Origin: Leptospirales bacterium
Lineage (GTDB): Bacteria; Spirochaetota; Leptospiria; Leptospirales; Leptonemataceae
Assembly (NCBI GenBank): GCA_016788865.1
Contig: JAEUSB010000095.1
Coordinates: forward strand, 168,707-232,706
DNA length: 64,000 nucleotides
Direction: 5' to 3'
Part shown: positions 35,070-44,457 of the stretch, in pieces
How the letters are laid out: every line of letters begins with the position of its first letter
Position numbering within the stretch: the stretch's first letter is position 1
Notes under the pieces: generated by a model
What the model was told of the DNA's origin: nothing
Seen by the model: only the letters and a program-made list of their open reading frames with translations
The model's database searches: none
Position numbers and translations under genes: made by a program

Positions 35070-35417
35070 TCAGGAACAGGGTGGACCGCGAATGCTGAGC
35101 GAACCGGAAACGATCAGGCGGGCGACTGTCTCAGCCGCAGAAAAAACTATATGGTCTGTTGGCGAAATGGAAAGGGTCTGAACGCAAGTATTTGGACCCA
35201 GGATCTCCTTATGGGAAACAAGAGACTGCGATCTGCCTGATTCCAGGGAGGAGTGTCCCGTCTTTAGCCCGGAGCCGCAGATTTCGGAATCTGCGTGGGT
35301 GGAATGATGCGGTACTGCCAGCGTCAAATTGCCGCCAACCAGGAGGAAGGCGAGGACGGCTGTTAATCTCGCAAGCGAAGCCACAAGGCACGGTTGCTGA
35401 TTTCGAAGATCCGTCAA
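35070..35417 (-). CDS. Small secreted protein, His-containing
   Basis: A protein of up to 115 residues with a signal peptide (LTAVLAFLLVGGNLTLA) followed by VPHHSTHADSEICGSG. Two Cys and several His in the short mature part could bind metal. The start is uncertain: TTG at 35417 or GTG at 35384, no ATG. It is the first gene of a minus-strand cluster with the frameshifted lipoprotein and the barrel protein, so all three probably act at the envelope. Unrecognised family. Confidence 0.55.
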   Translation of the reverse strand: MTDLRNQQPCLVASLARLTAVLAFLLVGGNLTLAVPHHSTHADSEICGSGLKTGHSSLESGRSQSLVSHKEILGPNTCVQTLSISPTDHIVFSAAETVARLIVSGSLSIRGPPCS

Positions 35418-35462
35418 ATATTTTTAAACAGCGAAAAGTTTGTACTGTTCGTCTAACTTCTG

Positions 35463-35861
35463 ATGATGCGATGGATCCGGGTTTCACATGCGTGTGCCGT
35501 AAGCACTCTGCTCGCAACGAGCATCGTTGCAAAGGAGCCGGCTATGAAAGATCAGATTCTGGGGAGCTGGGAGATTCACGGGACCGTTTATACAAACGCA
35601 CCCGGTGAACCCGAAACGGGTGGGATCGGTTGGTTTCGGCGATACGAGTTCAAGGCCGATGGAACGTACCTCTTCTCTGCGTACCCCCCACTGAGCGGGA
35701 AAGGTGTTTGGTCTATTATTGAGGAAAACGGGACGCATGTACTGGTGCTAACGGAGATTGATCCGGAAGGAAAAACCATCGAACCGTCGACTCGACTCCC
35801 TATTTCTGTCCAGGGGAATCGGTTAACGTTAGGCGGCGGCGAACTGAACCGCGTGCCCTGA
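35463..35861 (+). CDS. Secreted lipocalin-like small protein
   Basis: A 132-residue protein with a signal peptide (HACAVSTLLATSIVAKEP) and a beta-rich mature domain: ILGSWEIHGTVYTNAP, YEFKADGTYLFSAYPPLSG, VWSIIEENGTHVLVLTEI and GNRLTLGGGE. The 'G-x-W ... F-x-x-D-G-T-Y' pattern is that of lipocalin-like domains that bind small ligands in the periplasm. It is divergent from the secreted cluster, with 45 bases between, and three bases from a convergent cyclase gene. Confidence 0.7.
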   Translation: MMRWIRVSHACAVSTLLATSIVAKEPAMKDQILGSWEIHGTVYTNAPGEPETGGIGWFRRYEFKADGTYLFSAYPPLSGKGVWSIIEENGTHVLVLTEIDPEGKTIEPSTRLPISVQGNRLTLGGGELNRVP

Positions 35862-35864
35862 TTG

Positions 35865-37138
35865 CTAGGCGACTGCGTAAAGTCGGGTGGGCACGCTCTT
35901 GCCCCGCAGCGTTACAGTGCCCACGCTAACCAGCGGGAAAGATTGATTCAAACGTTCTTTAACGCTGCCTGTCAGTAGAATTCGCTTGTTTAGCTTTTTC
36001 GTCGCCGACTCCACACGGCTTGCCGTATTCACAGTGTCGCCGATCACAGTATACTCAAGCCGCGCTTCCGAGCCAATGTTTCCAACAATAGCGGGTCCAG
36101 CGTGGAGGCCCGTTCCGGTGAGAATTTCAATTTCTCCCCTGGTTCGTCGGTCAGCATTCCACCGGTCCAGCGTTTGCATCATCTCTATGGCGCAGGCAAG
36201 CGCCCGATCGGCATCGTCGGGTGCTGGTGCAGGTGTTCCAAAGGTTGCGAAGATAGCATCGCCAATGAACTTATCGAGCGTTCCGCCGTACTTGAAAATA
36301 ACCTCCAGCATGAGTTTTTGGTATTCGGACAAAAGGGCGACAACGGCAGTAGCCCCAATCTTCTCGCTCATTGCAGTGAAACCGCGAATATCCGAGAATA
36401 ACACGACCACTTCTTGCTCTTTTCCGCCAGGCCTGAAAAATTCTGCGCCGGCAGACGTAATCTCATCGCGAACTCGCGGGGAAAAATATCTGCCGATGTG
36501 GCTATTCAACCGCTCAATCTGAATGGCTCCTACAATGATCTTCCGCGCGCGCGCTGCAATGAGCGCAAGTAGACCGCCGCCGATCGCAATCTGTAACACA
36601 ACCGATAGGTAGTATCCGATATTGACCATACTGCCGAGCATACTTTCTGCCCAGGATGTCCCGACCGAGGTCCGGGGGTCGGAAACGGCGTACCATAACA
36701 ATCCTAGATGGGTCAGACAACTTTCGATCGTGACTACCACGATGAAGAGCGGCCGCAGGGTTACGGCGGTAGCAATCATTACGACAGCGGACAGGCCCAC
36801 GAGGGACAGGGATTTGACAAAATAGGCCCGTGGTAGCGCTTCACCGCCTGCCGCCTCATACCAGACAAAGGGAAGTAGTCCCACAATAGTCGCGTCAATG
36901 GTCGCGAGAATAATCCCAGATGCAGTAAGCCAGCGTTCTTTCCGCACAGGGATCAGCATAAGAATGAGTATCACTATGCGGAGATGATGAGCGTATAACG
37001 TGCTTCGAAAGCACTCTGTGCAATGATGAACCCAACTGTACTCATTAGGACAATGAGAGTTAGATGGCCATAGATTGAAAAGCGCAGAGCTGCGGCCTCC
37101 CGCGATCGTAAGAGGTCCTGGATTGTACGATCCAACAT
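35865..37138 (-). pseudogene. Membrane class III adenylate cyclase with apparent frameshift
   Basis: The natural start is ATG at 37138, after TTGGAG: MLDRTIQDLLRSREAAALRF, then YGHLTLIVLMSTVGFIIAQS, which reaches TAG at 36974. The downstream frame resumes IVILILMLIPVRKERW and continues through six membrane helices to the cyclase domain: VVLFSDIRGFTAMSEK, DKFIGDAIFATFG and YTVIGDTVNTASR, with both metal Asp and the adenine-specific Lys and Asp. The two frames meet at about 36980-37000; one base change would restore a protein of about 424 residues. Whether it is a true lesion or a read error is unknown. The C-terminal frame alone could also be translated. Confidence 0.75.
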
Positions 37139-37164
37139 TAATCTCCAACGATCGCGTCAGCCAG

Positions 37165-38880
37165 CTAGCGGCTCAGGATTGTTTCTTTGGCTTTGCCGTT
37201 CAGCTCTTTGTACTGTTCAAATGTGAAAATCTGATACTCGTAACCTTGTTCGGTCAGGAAGAGCTGGCGATTCTGACCAAACCGTTCCTCAGTTGTATCG
37301 CGGCTAACGAGCGAGTAGAAGTAAGCCATGTTATCGTCAGGCTTTGGACGAAGCACGCGTCCCAACCGCTGAGCTTCTTCCTGGCGTGAACCAAACGTAC
37401 CGCTCACCTGGATGGCAACGGATGCGTCGGGAAGGTCGATCGAGAAGTTCGCGACTCTTGATACAATAAGACAGGCTACTTTCCCTGTGCGAAATCCTGT
37501 ATAGAGAGTCTCGCGTTCCATCAACGGGGTCTTTCCGGTAATCAACGGGAACTGGAAGTGCGCTGCAAGCTTATCGAGCTGGTCGAGATACTGACCAATG
37601 ATGAGAACGTTGTGTCGGCCATGTTCTTCCAGGATTCGTTCGATTACGCGGATTTTTTCCGGATTCTCGCTGGCGAGACGATACTTTTCACGATCATCCG
37701 CGATGCCGTACTTGGTGCGCAATTCTTCGTCCATGTCAACGCGCACCTCAATACACTTTGCGGTGGCGATGAATGCGCTTTTCTCCAGATCTTTCCAGGG
37801 GACATCGTACTTCTTGGGTCCAATGAGCGAGAAGACATCCTCTTCCAATCCATCTTCACGTACCAGAGTGGCAGTTAGGCCCAGTCTCCTCTTTGCCTGA
37901 AGTTCAGACGTCATCCGGAATACTGGCGCTGGGAGTAGATGCACTTCATCATAGACGATCAGGCCCCAGTTGTTGGCACTGAAGATATCGAAATGTGTGA
38001 AGTTGCCGTCCTTCTTCTTGCGGTGCGTAATGATGTTGTAGGTTGCAATTGTAATCGGCTTGATTTCTTTCTTTTCGCCTGAGTATTCGCCAATGTCCTC
38101 TTCCGGGATGTCCGTCTTATCCAGAATCTCATTCTTCCACTGACGGATCGAAAGCGTGTTGGTTACCAGGATCAGGGTTTGCGCACCCACGATTTGCATT
38201 ACACCGATCCCAACAATGGTTTTTCCTGCACCGCAGGGCAGTACGATCACGCCGGAGCCACCCTCGCGGGCACCGGATGCATGAAACACCTCAACGGACT
38301 TGCGCTGATAGTCTCGCATTCCGAATGTCTTGCCGGATAACGTTGTGCCACGGAAATTGAATCCGTACTTGGCCCCTTCGTCATACCCGGCCAGATCTTC
38401 CACTGGATACCCAATCTTGATTAGAGCTTGTTTGATGTGACCACGGTATTGCTTCTTTACAATAATGCTGTCACCCCTGCGACCTTCAATGAAAGGCTGC
38501 ACGTTTCGATGCATGGCGATTTCATTCAAGAATGCGCGTTCATTCGAAATAATTAGAAGAGTTCCATCTTCTTCTTTGATGAGTTTAACTTTGCCGTAGC
38601 GGGAAATCTGCTCCCGAACCTCAGCGATTACGTTCTTGGGAACCGGATACCGGGAATACTGTTCCAGGGCCGCGACAATTTCCTCCGCGCTCATCCCGCT
38701 CGATGCTGCGTTCCATAGAGACAGCGGTGTAACCCGATAGGTGTGGAGGTATTCCGGACTTTTTTCCAGTTCCGCAAAGCGACTTACTGCAGCTCTGCAA
38801 GCATCGAACAGCTCATGATCTACTTCGAGCAGCATACTCCGGTCGGATTGTACAATAAGTGGATTGTTTATATCGGGCAT
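37165..38880 (-). CDS. XPB/Ercc3-type DNA helicase
   Basis: A 571-residue superfamily 2 helicase related to eukaryotic XPB, found in spirochaetes, actinobacteria and archaea. After a damage-recognition-like N-terminus it has VLPCGAGKTIVGIG (Walker A), YDEVHLLPA (DEVH box), LGLTATLVREDGLEEDV (which includes the XPB RED motif), and RVLRPKPDD (motif VI). A role in DNA opening for repair or transcription is expected. ATG at 38880 is preferred over ATG 38889, which abuts the Shine-Dalgarno G-run. Confidence 0.93.
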   Translation of the reverse strand: MPDINNPLIVQSDRSMLLEVDHELFDACRAAVSRFAELEKSPEYLHTYRVTPLSLWNAASSGMSAEEIVAALEQYSRYPVPKNVIAEVREQISRYGKVKLIKEEDGTLLIISNERAFLNEIAMHRNVQPFIEGRRGDSIIVKKQYRGHIKQALIKIGYPVEDLAGYDEGAKYGFNFRGTTLSGKTFGMRDYQRKSVEVFHASGAREGGSGVIVLPCGAGKTIVGIGVMQIVGAQTLILVTNTLSIRQWKNEILDKTDIPEEDIGEYSGEKKEIKPITIATYNIITHRKKKDGNFTHFDIFSANNWGLIVYDEVHLLPAPVFRMTSELQAKRRLGLTATLVREDGLEEDVFSLIGPKKYDVPWKDLEKSAFIATAKCIEVRVDMDEELRTKYGIADDREKYRLASENPEKIRVIERILEEHGRHNVLIIGQYLDQLDKLAAHFQFPLITGKTPLMERETLYTGFRTGKVACLIVSRVANFSIDLPDASVAIQVSGTFGSRQEEAQRLGRVLRPKPDDNMAYFYSLVSRDTTEERFGQNRQLFLTEQGYEYQIFTFEQYKELNGKAKETILSR

Positions 38881-39012
38881 TGTGACCATCCCCCGCTAAA
38901 AAATTCCCCACGTCAAGTCGTAAATTGCGGGTGTATTTTGACTCGCTCTAGAACTAAAAAAAGTATGGCAAACTAAGATTTGCTGCTTATATTTTCACCA
39001 CCATAATATAAC

Positions 39013-40665
39013 ATGAAGCACCTTGCGCCGTCTCTGCTTCTTTTGCTTTCGCTGCTTTTCTTGCTGCCGGGAACCGGGGGAAAGAATAGCCCGGGTCAGG
39101 GCGATGAAGCCATGCATATCGTCACCGTCCAGGAGAGCCTGGCTGTGAAATCGTATCTCATTCCGGTTCTGGATGGGATTCCAAACTACTACAAACCGCC
39201 GCTCTTGTTCTGGGCTGGTATGGCAACAGAATCGTTGCTCGGGCCATCGCTTCTCGGCGCCCGTCTGCCATCCGTGGTCTTCGCGGTTGGGACAGTAATT
39301 CTGCTCTATTATCTAATGGTCTATTGGGGTGTTCGCCGTGGCGCGGCCTTTACGGGAGCTCTTGCGTATCTCTCGACAATTGGCGTCATGAAGTTTGGCC
39401 GTCTCTTGATGATGGAACAGGGAATGGCTTTTTTCTTTCTCGCGTTCGTATTTCTGTTCCTGATCTTTTATCGAACCAATTCGCTCTGGGCTTTGATTGT
39501 CGCCGGACTGGTTTCAGGCTTTGCGTTTCTCTTTAAGGGACCAATTTTCCTGGTCTATTGCGCCGTCTTCTTGTTGGCCTGGGCCTTCATGCGCTTCTTT
39601 CGGTTTTCGGGGGATCCTGTTGCCTGGAAAGGCAAGCATTTCATCTGGCCCATTGTCCGCACTGGAATCGTCTATTCGCTGATTGCGATTTTGCCTGCGC
39701 TGATCTGGATTCTTGGTCTCAACTTTGCCGGTGATGGAGGCCGGCGGCTCTTAGGATATTTCTTTGTTGTAGAGAATCTCGGTAAGTTCGCGCAAGAGGA
39801 TCAATCTGAACTGCGCCTTCTGGTCGGGTGGCTAACGTATACCTTTCCGTGGACCCTGATTTTGCTCGGCGCAGTAATCCATGGATTCAAGCGTCAGAAG
39901 ATTCGAAACGCGGCGCAACTCGTGGGTCGGTTGTTGCTACTCACAGTCATCCTGACTACTTTGTTGCATGTAATTCCAAATCGCAAGGCAGCTTACTACG
40001 GCTTGCCCTTCATGCCTCTACTGTTTGCGGCAGTTCCAATGGTGATCCGGGATCTAAAGGTGCTTGAATCCTGGGCTAAGCCAAGTCTGATTGTTGCCGC
40101 TGTTATTGCGCTCGTTCTGGCCGGAGTTGCGTTCTCTGTTTCCCATTCCTGGCTTTCGCTTGGACTGGCATTGCCGGCACTGGTGCTCGTAGGATTTTTC
40201 TTACCTGCTTTCAGACGGCTCAGGGCGTTGCAGAACTATCCAGCTCTGAAACTAACAAGCGTTGCAGGCATACTATTGATTCTCATGATGCAATTGATCT
40301 TGTATCCCCAGTTGAATCACGAAGTAATTCCCGTTTCTCTTGCGCCTACCTTCTCAAAACAGGTCTGTGTTATTTCATCTGAAACCTGGGATGGAATGGA
40401 TCTGAAAGTTCTGAGGCCGGATGCAAACATTCAAGTCAGCGTTCCGGGAAGTCCCGTGCATTGTGCGGATAAAACCCGCGCGGTCCTCGTTATTCCGGAT
40501 AAGATTGAAGACCTCTCGATGTCGCAATCTCTTCTGGAACGCTTGGGCTATGCGAAGCGGGAGAGCTGGCCAATCTGGAAGCGCTGGTTGAATTTTTATG
40601 ACGTCCTTGAATACTGGAAGCGCAATCGCGCTATTACGACTACAGCAGAGTACTATGAGCCTTAA
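39013..40665 (+). CDS. ArnT/PMT-like membrane glycosyltransferase (GT39/GT83)
   Basis: A 550-residue integral membrane protein with a signal-like first helix and 11-12 hydrophobic segments. PGQGDEAMHI in the first periplasmic loop carries the acidic pair (Asp-Glu) that binds the lipid-linked sugar in this family, and YYKPPLLFWAGMA is the second conserved loop. Such enzymes move a sugar from undecaprenyl phosphate to lipid A or protein. The C-terminal 100 residues form a periplasmic domain. It overlaps the downstream Cys-rich gene by 11 bases. Confidence 0.88.
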   Translation: MKHLAPSLLLLLSLLFLLPGTGGKNSPGQGDEAMHIVTVQESLAVKSYLIPVLDGIPNYYKPPLLFWAGMATESLLGPSLLGARLPSVVFAVGTVILLYYLMVYWGVRRGAAFTGALAYLSTIGVMKFGRLLMMEQGMAFFFLAFVFLFLIFYRTNSLWALIVAGLVSGFAFLFKGPIFLVYCAVFLLAWAFMRFFRFSGDPVAWKGKHFIWPIVRTGIVYSLIAILPALIWILGLNFAGDGGRRLLGYFFVVENLGKFAQEDQSELRLLVGWLTYTFPWTLILLGAVIHGFKRQKIRNAAQLVGRLLLLTVILTTLLHVIPNRKAAYYGLPFMPLLFAAVPMVIRDLKVLESWAKPSLIVAAVIALVLAGVAFSVSHSWLSLGLALPALVLVGFFLPAFRRLRALQNYPALKLTSVAGILLILMMQLILYPQLNHEVIPVSLAPTFSKQVCVISSETWDGMDLKVLRPDANIQVSVPGSPVHCADKTRAVLVIPDKIEDLSMSQSLLERLGYAKRESWPIWKRWLNFYDVLEYWKRNRAITTTAEYYEP

Positions 40666-40996
40666 AACGCTTTTGACTCCGCATCGGCGGAGTATGCTGC
40701 CCTTCTATTTCATTGTTGTCGCAGTGATCGCCTTCGCCGGCCTTCAGCGCGTGCATACCTGGTACTCCGATTCGGTTTCCGATTCATCGCAGGCCGACTG
40801 CAATGCCGTTTGCGGCAAATTTGAGCAATGCCTGGCCGAAATCTATACGAGCGAAACGCTGAAGCCGTTCAAGTTCACAATCGTGGCTGGCTGTCAGAAC
40901 GGCTGCGCAAAACAAAAGAAGCACCTGGCGTCCTGTTTTCAGGGAAGCTCGACGTGTCAGGAGGCTACAATGTGCATCATGGGCAAACTGAAGTAA
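40655..40996 (+). CDS. Membrane-anchored Cys-rich small protein
   Basis: A 113-residue protein with one N-terminal membrane helix (MLPFYFIVVAVIAFAGL) and eight Cys in the exported part: ADCNAVCGKFEQC, AGCQNGC, LASC, STC and TMC. The pattern C-x3-C-x5-C recalls the 'Cys-rich protein' family of Leptospira. The disulfides suggest an oxidising periplasmic site. It overlaps the glycosyltransferase by 11 bases and shares its transcript. Function unknown. Confidence 0.72.
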   Translation: MSLKTLLTPHRRSMLPFYFIVVAVIAFAGLQRVHTWYSDSVSDSSQADCNAVCGKFEQCLAEIYTSETLKPFKFTIVAGCQNGCAKQKKHLASCFQGSSTCQEATMCIMGKLK

Positions 40997-42886
40997 CTAG
41001 GATTTGTACATTCCGTCGATTTCTTCTGCAAACTTATCTTTAATCACGGGCCGCTTCAACTTCAGGGTTCTCGTCATTTCTGTGTCCGGGTCAAAGTTTC
41101 TGGGCACAATATAGAAGCAGCTTCCAGGAATCACCTCAAAGGATTTGAATCCAGCGTCGCGAGAGATTAGCCTCGTAATTTCGGACTTGTAAAGTTCGCG
41201 GACCGTCTTGTCGTAGTTCCAGAGTTCCGGTTTCTCGGGTATGCCCTTGAGCTGCTCGCGGACGCGATCAAAGTTTGGAACAATGAGCGCGCCAAGACTC
41301 TTACGGTCATCGCCAACAACCATCACCTGATCCACGAATTCAGACGTTAGTAGACGATCCTCTACTGGTACTGGCTCTACGTTCTCTCCTCCACCAAGTG
41401 CGATTGTATCTTTGGCGCGACCTGCAAAACTCAGTTCTCCGCGATGATTCAGAGTCATGATATCACCGGTATCAAAGAATCCGTCTTTGTCAAAAATGGT
41501 CGCATTGAGTTCCGGACGCTTGTAATAACCAAGAAGGATCTGTTTGCTCTTAACCCAGAGATTTCCCTTCTGGCCTGACCCGAGTTCATTTCCTTTCTCG
41601 TCCTTGATTTTGACCTGATAGCCGGGAAGGGGTGTGCCTACCGTTCCTGGCGTCGGCCTATCCAGTTGCCTCACTGAAATGACCGCAGAAGTCTCTGTCA
41701 TACCGTAGCCTTCGAGCACGGTGATTCCTATTGCAGTGAGGAAGCGGTCCACGACGCCTGGTAGTGCACTTCCTCCGGAAATCGACATGCGAATCTGCCC
41801 GCCCATGGCCGCGTGGATCTTTCCAAAAACCAGGTTGGCAAGTCCTTTCAAAGGCAAAAGCCAGATCAAACCAATGAAAGCAAATGTTCGGCGAACTAAA
41901 GAAATCAGTATGAACGGCTTTGTTTTCTGATGATCATAATCGAACGCGATAGATTTGAGCGTGGCCCAGGTTCCACCGACCCAGAGAAAGAAGTTGAAGA
42001 TAGCTTGCTTGCCCGCTGATTCCTTCTTGGTTCGCGTAATGATTCCATTGTATACGGTCTCCCAGATACGGGGAACCGATGGAAACACAGTTGGTCTGAA
42101 TTCAAAAAGATCGTTCTTGAGATTCTGAATATCAGAGACCAGAAAGTCCATGCCTTTAACAACAATCGCGTACTCTACGCCCCGTTCAAAGGCATGCCAG
42201 GGAGGCAATAGGCTAAGCGACCTGTCATTCCTTGTGAATCCAACGCGATCCAGTACGCATTGAATTGCATTCAGCCAACCATATTGACTGAGCATGACTC
42301 CTTTGGGTGCGCCCGTTGTGCCGCTTGTGTAAATCAGAGTGGCCAGTACATCCGGGTCGAGTGAGTTTACGCGATCTGTCACGGCTGTTGGGGTCTTGGC
42401 CAGCAGTGCATCGCCTTTTTCCATGAGTTCTGTGATACTGTTCGCCCCAACGGCGAGCTCTGCCGCATCATCTTGCAGGACATAGATTTTTTCCAGGGAT
42501 GGGAAGTTTGCCTTCAGAGCCTGTAACCGCTGCCGGTCTTTCTCTCGTTGTACGATTGCGAATTTGCTATCTGAATGCGAGAGTATATAGTTAATATCTT
42601 CATCAGTAACATCAGTTCCGCGCGGAACGCTCACTGCGCCAGAGGAAACAATAGCGCAATCGCCAATCAGCCAGTTAGGTGAGGCGTCACATAAATAGGT
42701 GATCTTGTCTCCGGGCTTGATCCCTTCTACAATTAGCCCGGCCGTAAGGCGATCCACCAGCCGCTTTAGCTCTGCAAAAGTCCGCCCGACCAGTTTGTTG
42801 TCCGCCGTTCTTTTGCGGAAGGATACACTGTCAGGAAATTCCACTGCAGCGTTAGCGATAATATCGTAGAAGGTGCGAAATGCCAT
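40997..42886 (-). CDS. Long-chain fatty acid-CoA ligase (FAA1-type), second copy
   Basis: A 629-residue paralogue of the ligase at 12847-14736. Motifs: IYTSGTTGAPKGVMLSQYGW, LEGYGMTETSAVIS, GFFDTGDIMTLN and FAGRAKDTIALGGGENVEP. It activates fatty acids for lipid synthesis or beta-oxidation. ATG at 42886 (MAFRTFYDII) is chosen; the frame is open a little further. Two such ligases in 30 kb is consistent with the dependence of leptospires on exogenous long-chain fatty acids. Confidence 0.9.
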   Translation of the reverse strand: MAFRTFYDIIANAAVEFPDSVSFRKRTADNKLVGRTFAELKRLVDRLTAGLIVEGIKPGDKITYLCDASPNWLIGDCAIVSSGAVSVPRGTDVTDEDINYILSHSDSKFAIVQREKDRQRLQALKANFPSLEKIYVLQDDAAELAVGANSITELMEKGDALLAKTPTAVTDRVNSLDPDVLATLIYTSGTTGAPKGVMLSQYGWLNAIQCVLDRVGFTRNDRSLSLLPPWHAFERGVEYAIVVKGMDFLVSDIQNLKNDLFEFRPTVFPSVPRIWETVYNGIITRTKKESAGKQAIFNFFLWVGGTWATLKSIAFDYDHQKTKPFILISLVRRTFAFIGLIWLLPLKGLANLVFGKIHAAMGGQIRMSISGGSALPGVVDRFLTAIGITVLEGYGMTETSAVISVRQLDRPTPGTVGTPLPGYQVKIKDEKGNELGSGQKGNLWVKSKQILLGYYKRPELNATIFDKDGFFDTGDIMTLNHRGELSFAGRAKDTIALGGGENVEPVPVEDRLLTSEFVDQVMVVGDDRKSLGALIVPNFDRVREQLKGIPEKPELWNYDKTVRELYKSEITRLISRDAGFKSFEVIPGSCFYIVPRNFDPDTEMTRTLKLKRPVIKDKFAEEIDGMYKS

Positions 42887-42959
42887 GCTCCGATATCCCG
42901 GAGGGAAACTAAAAATCAATCCTTTTTAATGTGACCTGGGAGGATGTCCCAGGTTTTAG

Positions 42960-43811
42960 CTACTTTTTTTTCTGCAGCAGGAAGATCATGTATCGCTTGT
43001 ACTCTTTGAACAAAGCCGCGCCTTGCTTCTCGTATTTCTCTTTCAGCTTAAGCACTTTCTTTCCAAAAATAGCCTTCAAAAGGGAGTAGATTCGCGGAAC
43101 GCGGCGTTCAACAAACTCAAACAATGCCTGCGCTATGGGGAAGGCCTTGTTGAGAATAATATCCTGATAGATGTCCATGGTTGGAGCCACGTTGTTTGTG
43201 ATGTCCAGCTTCTTAACTACTTTGAAGCCGTTTTCCTCAGCACGGCGCAGAAAATCGTCCATGGGCTGACCGGATTTGCTCGGGTTAGTTGCGTCCGGCT
43301 GCTTTACTCGGAAGAAATCGCCAACCAGTATGTAGCCTTTAGACTTAAGAAACCGGGAATGATTTACCCATCCCGGATCCGGCTTGATGTACTGGCAGGA
43401 CTCAGACATGAGGATTAGATCAAACGTACCGTGCTCAACTTCGGTGTCGATGTTCTCGTAAAGGTCCACAAAGGTTCTGACTTTGCCACCGGTGCGCTTT
43501 TCAGTCATTTCCACCAGGATTGGATCCGGCGCAATGCAAGTAACGTTGTGCCCCTTCTTTATTAGCTCAGAAGCGACACCACCTGTTCCGCAGCCAACAT
43601 CGAAGATTTTCTTTACTCCTTTTGGAATATACGACAGCAGCAACTTGACGTAAGCGGCCTGTGCTGCGGGAAGATTCTTCATCTCCTGCTTCAAGTTCTT
43701 ATCGAAGTAGCCGTAGTGGAGGTGTTCTACCTTGAACAGCTTCTGCATCAAACGCAGGGCGATATCATTGTAGTACGTGCTCTTGTGCTGGAATTTCTTT
43801 TCTGGTTTCAT
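42960..43811 (-). CDS. SAM-dependent methyltransferase, class I
   Basis: A 283-residue Rossmann-fold methyltransferase. SAM-binding motif I is KKIFDVGCGTGGVASEL, and FDLILMSESCQYI follows at the motif IV position. A C-terminal helical domain of 80 residues (KAFPIAQALFEFVERRVPRI) is unusual and basic at its end. The HLHYGYFD segment before motif I resembles methyltransferases acting on small lipophilic substrates. Substrate unknown. It lies 73 bases from the ligase on the same strand. Confidence 0.82.
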   Translation of the reverse strand: MKPEKKFQHKSTYYNDIALRLMQKLFKVEHLHYGYFDKNLKQEMKNLPAAQAAYVKLLLSYIPKGVKKIFDVGCGTGGVASELIKKGHNVTCIAPDPILVEMTEKRTGGKVRTFVDLYENIDTEVEHGTFDLILMSESCQYIKPDPGWVNHSRFLKSKGYILVGDFFRVKQPDATNPSKSGQPMDDFLRRAEENGFKVVKKLDITNNVAPTMDIYQDIILNKAFPIAQALFEFVERRVPRIYSLLKAIFGKKVLKLKEKYEKQGAALFKEYKRYMIFLLQKKK

Positions 43812-43914
43812 GTCTTTCCCAATGGGTGAACCGTCATCGCAATGGAGCAGGCGGCGGGCAAGTCTTAAAAGCTAAAGTGCTTGCAGTGCAATTGGGCCAT
43901 TGGAGTGATTCCCC

Positions 43915-44394
43915 ATGTCCGAGAAACCGTATCGTCCAAACGTTGGTATCGTTGTATTTAATGCCAGCGGTCTTGTGCTGGCAGGGGAGCGCATTGATCT
44001 TCCCGGCATATTCCAGTTACCGCAAGGTGGCCTGGAAGAGGGCGAGGATCCGGCAGAGGCAGCAAAACGCGAACTGTTTGAGGAAACAGGGCTCAAGCTC
44101 GACGGAAAACCGTTATTCGAAATCATGAACTGGCTAACCTACGATTTCCCCGAGCAAATACCGGATCATCTAAAGAAGTACCGCGGACAGAAGCAAAAAT
44201 GGTTCTTCTTTTTCTGGGATGGTAACCCGGAAACGCTTCAGCTGGACCATCATCATGAGAGAGAATTTTCGCGCTTGCAGTGGATGCATTTTGGACATCT
44301 TGCGCGCGATGCTGCTCCCTTCAAAAAGGATGTCTATCAGACAGTATATGAAACGAGCCGCACCTTTATGAAACAATACCTGGCCGCACTCTAG
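43915..44394 (+). CDS. rppH: RNA pyrophosphohydrolase
   Basis: A 159-residue Nudix hydrolase that removes pyrophosphate from mRNA 5' ends and triggers decay, or acts on diadenosine polyphosphates. The complete Nudix box runs from GGLEEGEDP to RELFEETGL with all required Glu residues. The start YRPNVGIVVFN and the KKYRGQKQKWFFFFW strand match RppH closely. It is divergent from the methyltransferase. Confidence 0.92.
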   Translation: MSEKPYRPNVGIVVFNASGLVLAGERIDLPGIFQLPQGGLEEGEDPAEAAKRELFEETGLKLDGKPLFEIMNWLTYDFPEQIPDHLKKYRGQKQKWFFFFWDGNPETLQLDHHHEREFSRLQWMHFGHLARDAAPFKKDVYQTVYETSRTFMKQYLAAL

Positions 44395-44412
44395 GCGATT
44401 GGTCATGGAGTG

Positions 44413-44432
44413 CAGGATTCCTGGGAATCCTG
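44413..44432. terminator. Hairpin between convergent rppH and MCP genes
   Basis: CAGGATTCCTGGGAATCCTG is a perfect inverted repeat with nine-base arms around a two-base centre. It sits between the two convergent stops. No T-run follows on either strand, so termination may be weak or Rho-assisted. Confidence 0.55.
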
Positions 44433-44457
44433 GGGCATCGCGTTAGGTAAGGCTAAC

